A stretch of 10,530 bases of DNA. Source: an uncultured Prevotella sp. (GTDB lineage: Bacteria; Bacteroidota; Bacteroidia; Bacteroidales; Bacteroidaceae). The notes under the pieces are model-generated. The model saw only the letters and a program-made list of their open reading frames with translations, had not been told where the DNA came from and ran no database searches. The DNA lies in assembly GCA_934230685.1 (NCBI GenBank), contig CAKQFF010000056.1, forward strand, positions 1 to 10,530. Direction: 5' to 3'. Below are positions 5,813 to 10,530 of this stretch, in pieces. The position numbers and the translations under genes are program-made. Each line of letters starts with the position of its first letter. Position 1 is the stretch's first letter.

Positions 5813-8368
5813 ATGAAGACATTGAAACGATTCCTGCCAGACTTATTGGTAGTGTTGTTGTTTGCGGTCATATCGTTTGCCTACTTCTTCCCGGCAGACA
5901 CCGAGGGCCGCATTCTTTATCGTCATGACTCCTCGGCCGGACGCGGTTCGGGACAGGAGCTAACGGAGTATTATCAGCGCACTGGCGAGCGCACACGCTG
6001 GACCAACTCGCTCTTCGGCGGTATGCCTACCTATCAGATGGCACCGTCGTACGACAGTCAGCAGGTGCTGAACCAAGTGGGCAAGTTCTATCATCTTTGG
6101 TTGCCCGAGAATGTGTGGTATGTGTTTGTCTACCTCTTGGGCTTCTACATCCTGCTTCGCGCCTTCGACTTCCGCAAGGAACTGGCGGTGCTTGGCTCCG
6201 TGATATGGGCGTTCAGCAGCTACTTCTTCATCATCATCGCTGCCGGACACATCTGGAAGGTGATAGCCTTGGCTTATCTTCCGCCTATGATAGCCGGTAT
6301 TGTGCTGGCGTATAGGGGCAAGTATCTGTGGGGATTTGTGGTTACAGCCATATTCACCGCCCTTGAGATACAGGCCAACCACGTGCAGATGACATATTAT
6401 TATATGTTCATCATCCTCTTCATGGTGATAGCCTATCTGTGGGATGCCGTGCGCAACGGCAAGTTGGCACAGTTTGGCAAAGCCACGGGCGTATGTCTTG
6501 TGGCAGCTGCATTGGGAGTGGTTGTCAATCTCTCCAATCTCTATCACACATGGCAGTACACCCAGGAGTCGATGCGTGGCAAGAGTGAACTTGTGAAGAA
6601 GAATTCAGCCAACCAGACATCAAGTGGTCTTGACCGCGACTATATCACTCAGTGGAGCTATGGCATCGACGAGACATGGACATTGCTCGTGCCAAACACC
6701 AAGGGTGGCGCTTCTGTGCCTCTCGCCCTTAACGAGAAGGCTATGGAGAAAGCCGACCCTCAGTTCTATAGCATCTATCAGCAGTTGGGTCAGTACTGGG
6801 GCAACCAGCCCGGCACAAGCGGTCCGGTGTATGTTGGAGCCTTTGTGCTGATGCTCTTTGTGCTCGGTCTCTACATAGTGAAAGGTCCGATGAAGTGGGC
6901 CTTGTTTGCTGCCACTGTATTGTCGGTATTGCTGTCGTGGGGTAGAAACTACATGTGGTTCACCGATCTCTTCCTCGACTATGTGCCGATGTATGCCAAG
7001 TTCCGCACAGTGGCTTCGATACTCGTAATAGCCGAGTTCACAATACCTCTGCTTGCCATGCTTGCCCTCAAGGAACTGCTGGAGCGTCCGCAGTTGCTTG
7101 ATGAGTCGGTGAGCAATCGCGAGCGCATTATCAACTTCGTGTTCTTCACTCCGCTTGGAGCAGTGGCACGCAAGCGTCGCGACTATCTGTGGATAAGCTT
7201 TGCGCTCACGGCAGGCTGCGCTCTCTTGTTTGCCATCATGCCTTCGGTGTTCTTCCCCGATTATATCTCGTTGCAGGAGCTTGAGGCCATGAAGCAGATA
7301 CCAAGCGAGTATCTCTCTCCGCTGATTGGCAACTTGCAGTCGATACGTATCTCTATCTTCACAGCCGACTGCTGGCGTTCGTTCTTCATCATCGTGCTCG
7401 GCACTGCCATACTGTTGCTCACGCTCAAGAAGAAGTTGCCTCAGAAGTATGCTGTCGCAGCTATCATCGTGCTTTGTCTTGTAGACATGTGGCAGGTGAA
7501 CAAGCGCTATCTGAACGATGGCATGTTTGTGGAGCGCAGTGTGCGCGAGACTCCTCAGGCAGAGACCGCTACCGACCGACAGATTCTTCAGGACAAGGCC
7601 AAGGACTATCGTGTGCTCAATCTCGCGTCGAATACGTTCAACGAGAACGAGACATCCTACTATCATAAGTCAATCGGTGGCTACCACGCTGCCAAGCTGC
7701 GCCGCTATCAGGAGATGATAGACTACTATATCGCTCCAGAGATGCGTAACATCATGCCTGCCATAGCAAAGGCTCAGGGCGACATGACCAATGTGGCTGG
7801 CGACTCGATATGCCCGGTGGTAAACATGCTCAACACAAAGTATTTCATTGTTCCGCTTCAGGGCAACCAAACAGTGCCTTTGCTGAACCCCTATGCCTTT
7901 GGCAATGCGTGGTTTGTGGATAATATCAAGTATGTTGACAATGCCAACCAGGAGATAGATGCCATTAAGACTCTCGACCTTCGCCATGAGGCTGTGGCCG
8001 ACAAGAAGTTCCAGGCCGACCTTGGCAATGCTCAGCCACAGCAGACTTCGGCTGTTGTGACTATAGAGAAATATGAGCCCAACGAGCTTGTATACAAGGT
8101 GCAGTCGCAGAAGGGTGGCATTGTGGTGTTCTCGGAGATTTACTATCCGGGATGGACTGCCACAGTCGACGGTGCAGAGGTGCCGGTAGGTCGTGTGAAC
8201 TATATTCTGCGTGCCATCAATGTTAAGCCGGGACAGCATACCGTGGTGCTCACGTTCAAGCCTCAGTCGGTTAAGAACACAGAGACTGCTGCCTATGTGG
8301 CCTATCTGCTGCTTGTGCTTGCCATTGCGGTGGGCGTGTTCTTTGAAGTAAAGAAAAAGAAAGCTTAA
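5813..8368 (+). CDS. YfhO-family multi-spanning membrane protein, putative GT-C-type glycosyltransferase
   Basis: The 851-residue product resembles the YfhO family (Pfam PF09586), large membrane proteins with a GT-C-like fold. Some Firmicutes members help attach sugars to teichoic acids; the substrate in Bacteroidota is unknown. About 14 hydrophobic segments are visible, near 9-27, 98-117, 124-144, 150-167, 171-186, 194-212, 224-243, 338-356, 360-376, 398-420, 459-477, 521-538, 546-560 and 825-845. Two soluble parts lie between: 244-337, and a long extracytoplasmic domain at about 561-824. The latter ends in the family's conserved FSEIYYPGWTATVDG block (773-787), followed by VNYILRAI and PGQHTVVLTF. 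The N-terminal loop (28-97), containing R37-H38-D39 and NSLFGGMPTYQ, is probably the active-site region, by analogy with acidic residues in first loops of GT-C enzymes. It ends in a lysine-rich tail. It has its own promoter and is followed by a hairpin. Confidence 0.88.
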   Translation: MKTLKRFLPDLLVVLLFAVISFAYFFPADTEGRILYRHDSSAGRGSGQELTEYYQRTGERTRWTNSLFGGMPTYQMAPSYDSQQVLNQVGKFYHLWLPENVWYVFVYLLGFYILLRAFDFRKELAVLGSVIWAFSSYFFIIIAAGHIWKVIALAYLPPMIAGIVLAYRGKYLWGFVVTAIFTALEIQANHVQMTYYYMFIILFMVIAYLWDAVRNGKLAQFGKATGVCLVAAALGVVVNLSNLYHTWQYTQESMRGKSELVKKNSANQTSSGLDRDYITQWSYGIDETWTLLVPNTKGGASVPLALNEKAMEKADPQFYSIYQQLGQYWGNQPGTSGPVYVGAFVLMLFVLGLYIVKGPMKWALFAATVLSVLLSWGRNYMWFTDLFLDYVPMYAKFRTVASILVIAEFTIPLLAMLALKELLERPQLLDESVSNRERIINFVFFTPLGAVARKRRDYLWISFALTAGCALLFAIMPSVFFPDYISLQELEAMKQIPSEYLSPLIGNLQSIRISIFTADCWRSFFIIVLGTAILLLTLKKKLPQKYAVAAIIVLCLVDMWQVNKRYLNDGMFVERSVRETPQAETATDRQILQDKAKDYRVLNLASNTFNENETSYYHKSIGGYHAAKLRRYQEMIDYYIAPEMRNIMPAIAKAQGDMTNVAGDSICPVVNMLNTKYFIVPLQGNQTVPLLNPYAFGNAWFVDNIKYVDNANQEIDAIKTLDLRHEAVADKKFQADLGNAQPQQTSAVVTIEKYEPNELVYKVQSQKGGIVVFSEIYYPGWTATVDGAEVPVGRVNYILRAINVKPGQHTVVLTFKPQSVKNTETAAYVAYLLLVLAIAVGVFFEVKKKKA

Positions 8369-8393
8369 CTGTAAAATTCAGTATATATCACTT

Positions 8394-8427
8394 GTTGTAG
8401 GAGGCCATGGCCTCCTACAGCTGTTTT
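8394..8427 (+). terminator. Palindromic hairpin, probable terminator of the YfhO-family gene
   Basis: GTAGGAGGCCA (8397-8407) is followed directly by its exact complement TGGCCTCCTAC (8408-8418). The symmetry extends to 8394-8421 with one G-T pair. Four T follow at 8424-8427 after CTG, a modest T run. It lies 25 bases after the stop at 8368. Folded as RNA it needs a CATG loop. It may only partly stop transcription into the next gene, for which I saw no convincing promoter between 8428 and 8471. Confidence 0.65.
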
Positions 8428-8471
8428 ATATGCTTATGATAAAGTATTGTCACTAACATACCATTATTACT

Positions 8472-9317
8472 ATGCAATTCCGTACTCCCGTAACCATTCC
8501 TCCCTCATCATTTTCCATATCCCCTTGCGAGCGCATGCTCTTTGTAGGCTCATGCTTTGCCGACAACATAGGTAGGCGTTTTGTTGAAGACAAGTTTCGC
8601 GCTGTGGTCAATCCTTATGGCGTGATGTATAATCCAGCAAGCGTGATGCATACTGTGAGGCGATGGATAGAGGAAAACTCACTTGACATAAAAGCGTCAG
8701 ATGGTGCTGTTGCTCCGCGTACAGCCGTGTTTACCCTTGGCACCAACCATGTTTACATCCTCAACGAGACGGGTGAGATTGTGGACAACTGCTGCAAGCG
8801 TCCGCAGCGATTGTTCACTGAGAAAGAACTGTCTGTGGAGGAGTGTGAGGAGTATTTGGCTGAGGCTGTGCAACTGTTGCGTGGAATAAATCCTGAGGTG
8901 CGTGTTGTCATAACCGTGAGTCCTATACGTTATGCCAAATACGGTTTTCATGGAAGTCAGTTGTCGAAGGCTACGCTGTTGCTTGCTGCCGATAGGCTGG
9001 TAAGGAGGTATAAGGATGAAGAGTCGGTTCTCGTGGAATATTTCCCCGCCTATGAGATAGTGAACGACGAGCTACGCGACTATCGTTTCTATCGTGAGGA
9101 CATGCTTCATCCTACTGAGCAAGCTGTGGAATATATATGGGAGCGTTTTGCTGAAACTTATTTCAATGAGGCAACCAACAAGTTTCTTGAGGAATGGCGA
9201 CCCGTAAAGGCAGCCTTGGCTCACCGTCCGTTCAATCCCAACAGTGAGGAATATAAGGAATTTCTTAGTAAGGCTAAGGAAAAGGCAGAAAGGTTGTTGG
9301 AGAGATATATGGAGTAG
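8472..9317 (+). CDS. GSCFA-family protein (SGNH-like hydrolase or acyltransferase)
   Basis: The 281-residue product carries the name motif GSCFA (26-30) within LFVGSCFADNIGRRF, as in Pfam GSCFA (PF08885). The layout matches SGNH enzymes: S27 in the N-terminal block as nucleophile candidate, a TVSPIR block (148-153), and a C-terminal D210-x-x-H213 in EDMLHPTEQAVEYIWERF that would complete a catalytic triad. T91-N92 of LGTNHV may be the oxyanion block. No signal peptide or membrane segment is visible, so it is probably cytoplasmic. The C terminus (about 258-281) is a charged, probably helical tail. The activity of the family is not established; esterase or acyl transfer is inferred from the fold. 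It lies 103 bases downstream of the YfhO-family gene on the same strand, suggesting but not proving a joint envelope role. Confidence 0.88.
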   Translation: MQFRTPVTIPPSSFSISPCERMLFVGSCFADNIGRRFVEDKFRAVVNPYGVMYNPASVMHTVRRWIEENSLDIKASDGAVAPRTAVFTLGTNHVYILNETGEIVDNCCKRPQRLFTEKELSVEECEEYLAEAVQLLRGINPEVRVVITVSPIRYAKYGFHGSQLSKATLLLAADRLVRRYKDEESVLVEYFPAYEIVNDELRDYRFYREDMLHPTEQAVEYIWERFAETYFNEATNKFLEEWRPVKAALAHRPFNPNSEEYKEFLSKAKEKAERLLERYME

Positions 9318-9349
9318 GACAAATTCTGCCTACTCCATAATAACTTTTT
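9308..9349 (+). terminator. Terminator hairpin overlapping the stop codon of the GSCFA gene
   Basis: TATGGAGTAGG (9308-9318) pairs perfectly over 11 bp with CCTACTCCATA (9329-9339) around a ten-base loop. Five T follow at 9345-9349, a few bases beyond the stem. The left arm contains the last codons and the TAG stop, so ribosomes terminating there would cover it. It lies between convergent genes. The minus-strand side lacks a T run, so it mainly serves the plus strand. Confidence 0.6.
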
Positions 9350-9363
9350 GTCCAGGTGTTTTT

Positions 9364-10320
9364 TTATCTCAGTCCGTCCCAACTTGTTTTATTGAATGTC
9401 TTCTCGACCTTTTCTTCTACATCATCAGGCAAGTTGCAGAAGAAGTCGATGCCTGTTTTCTCTTCAAGCTCGGCAATGCTAATCGCATGAGACAGAAGAG
9501 TCTCGTTGGTGCGGTATTCATTAGTCTGGTTGCTCCAGAAAGCCATGCCGGCAAATCCAAATTGAGTCTTACGGAGTATTGCCATGTAGAAATACTTAGG
9601 CACAATCATCTTGTTGTCGATGCGCTTGATGATATTCTTCTCGTCGTCGATAGTGCCACCTTTGCAAACGAATATAGTGTCGTTGGGTCCAAGGTTCTTG
9701 GCCCACGTCTGTAGCTGTTGCTCCATGCGTAGCCACAATCCCTTCTTGCTGTTGTCCTTACTGTCGTAGCCGTTGAAGGCATGATACTGTGGCTGCATGT
9801 TCGACATGTAGAAGGTCTGATTGTTGGCTTCCTCCGAGAAAGTGCGGTCGGCACTTGGGCATATATGTCCGCGGTCGAAGCCTGGGAAGTATGTGAACTC
9901 AGTCCAGTAGTCGCTCTTTGAGAGGGCAGGGTCGGCAGTGAACTTTCCTGTGCGCGAGTAGCTTCTGCTGAATCCCTTGTGTAATTGGTAGCACGACCAG
10001 CGCTGCGACTTCTTGTCGCAGTCCCATTCAGTGCAGAAGTTCACCTTGTCTTTGTCGTAGTTTGTATTTGAAAGTCGATGCACAATAATCTGCTGTCTGC
10101 CCGTCTTCTTAAGTGCAGGAAATTCGAGTCTCAGCACTGCCTTGTCGGTGGTAGCCACATTGGCATTCTTGTTTATGGAAGATGTCGAGCCATTGTCGTC
10201 GTCGCCACTGCCTACAGGACCGTTGTAACTGCTGTCGCCGCAGCTTGCAAAGAATACAGATATAAACGCAATGGCAACCGCAAGGATTGATTGCGGGCGA
10301 AGTGTGCGTAATGATTTCAT
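9364..10320 (-). CDS. DNA/RNA non-specific endonuclease, lipoprotein
   Basis: The 318-residue protein belongs to the Serratia-type NUC family (Pfam PF01223), metal-dependent nucleases that cut DNA and RNA without sequence preference. The active-site motif DRGH is at 149-152 within GFDRGHICPSADR, with H152 as general base. N174 in MSNMQPQ is the expected metal ligand, and W196-R198-E200 (LWLRME) match the downstream family residues. Residues 1-27 form a lipoprotein signal: basic N terminus, hydrophobic stretch, and FASC with lipidated C27. A flexible Ser/Gly/Asp/Asn-rich linker (28-55) follows. Six further cysteines (96, 101, 110, 154, 219, 295) could form disulfides outside the cytoplasm. It is therefore likely anchored in the outer membrane, facing either the periplasm or the surface, and may scavenge nucleic acid. 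I see no immunity gene nearby, so a toxin role is not suggested. No clear promoter is visible in 10321-10359. Confidence 0.92.
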   Translation of the reverse strand: MKSLRTLRPQSILAVAIAFISVFFASCGDSSYNGPVGSGDDDNGSTSSINKNANVATTDKAVLRLEFPALKKTGRQQIIVHRLSNTNYDKDKVNFCTEWDCDKKSQRWSCYQLHKGFSRSYSRTGKFTADPALSKSDYWTEFTYFPGFDRGHICPSADRTFSEEANNQTFYMSNMQPQYHAFNGYDSKDNSKKGLWLRMEQQLQTWAKNLGPNDTIFVCKGGTIDDEKNIIKRIDNKMIVPKYFYMAILRKTQFGFAGMAFWSNQTNEYRTNETLLSHAISIAELEEKTGIDFFCNLPDDVEEKVEKTFNKTSWDGLR

Positions 10321-10359
10321 AATGGAATATGTTTTGAAAAAATTTTTAGTAGAATAGCG

Positions 10360-10415
10360 AAAAAAAAGAAAGTGTGTTCCAGGCGTATATGCAACTACGC
10401 TTAGAACACACTTTC
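10360..10415 (-). terminator. Strong intrinsic terminator of the minus-strand gene at the right edge
   Basis: GAAAGTGTGTTC (10368-10379) pairs perfectly with GAACACACTTTC (10404-10415). After one mismatch a further seven pairs form (10381-10387 with 10396-10402). On the minus strand the hairpin is followed by eight T (10367-10360). It ends the transcript of the gene at 10484-10530 and insulates the nuclease gene that starts at 10320. A second small stem, CTATCC/GGATAG (10442-10461), lies in the 3' untranslated region. Confidence 0.88.
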
Positions 10416-10483
10416 AATGTGCATATTCAAAAAGAATGTGTCTATCCTTTTGAGGGGATAGTATATTTTTCGTTTTCTTTTCC

Positions 10484-10530
10484 TTACTTGCGAACCTTTG
10501 CGTAACGGCTCATGAACTTGTCTACGCGAC
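10484..10530 (-). CDS. C-terminal end of an unidentified protein (cut by the window edge)
   Basis: On the minus strand one frame reads RVDKFMSRYAKVRK then TAA (10486-10484). The terminator about 70 bases downstream and the basic C-terminal end support a real gene ending here. Only 14 residues are visible, too few to name a family. The other two minus-strand frames give either an immediate stop or a readthrough into AT-rich sequence. Confidence 0.6.
   Translation of the reverse strand, partial: RVDKFMSRYAKVRK

Noticed and set aside
5551..5871. 106-codon minus-strand frame across the intergenic region into the YfhO-family gene
   Set aside because: Its 5' part is antisense to the YfhO-family start and its stop is beyond the small RNA promoter; composition is AT-driven with no family match.
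6620..7666. 348-codon minus-strand frame within the YfhO-family gene
   Set aside because: It is antisense to a clear membrane protein with continuous hydrophobic pattern; the composition, rich in His, Glu and Arg, looks like a reverse-strand artefact.
9244..9714. 156-codon plus-strand frame spanning the end of the GSCFA gene and the nuclease gene
   Set aside because: It overlaps two well-supported genes in wrong frames and crosses a terminator hairpin.

Overview
This window looks like a chromosomal segment of a Bacteroidales bacterium, most likely from the Prevotella/Bacteroides group. Four lines of evidence point there. The gene order rsfS-ftsH-cdsA is typical of the phylum. The promoters have the Bacteroidota form (TTTG, about 19-20 bases, TAnnTTTG). 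Genes start without clear Shine-Dalgarno sequences. The YfhO-type membrane protein, GSCFA protein and lipoprotein nuclease have the sequence style of that order. Genus-level placement is inference. There is no phage, insertion sequence, CRISPR array or other clear sign of recent transfer.

Layout: a tRNA-Gln(CUG) gene on the minus strand (5-75) has its own promoter. It is divergent from a plus-strand cluster of rsfS (ribosome silencing factor), ftsH (membrane AAA+ zinc protease) and cdsA (CDP-diacylglycerol synthase). A strong hairpin repeat lies between ftsH and cdsA. A bidirectional terminator (3966-4009) separates this cluster from the convergent minus-strand pair mtnN-luxS. That pair converts S-adenosylhomocysteine through S-ribosylhomocysteine to homocysteine plus the AI-2 precursor.

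The roughly 560 bases between mtnN and the next gene hold the most interesting signal. A textbook Bacteroidota promoter (5567-5598, minus strand) is followed about 230 bases later by a strong intrinsic terminator (5302-5331, minus strand), with no credible long reading frame between them. This looks like an independent structured small RNA gene, or less likely a terminated leader of mtnN-luxS. The mtnN promoter itself seems to be built into that terminator.

Rightwards on the plus strand are a large 14-segment YfhO-family membrane protein and a GSCFA-family (SGNH-like) protein, each followed by a hairpin. Both probably act on cell-envelope glycans or lipids, but their substrates are unknown. 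Convergent to them is a minus-strand lipoprotein of the DRGH (NUC) nuclease family. The window ends with the last 14 codons of an unidentified minus-strand gene and its strong terminator.
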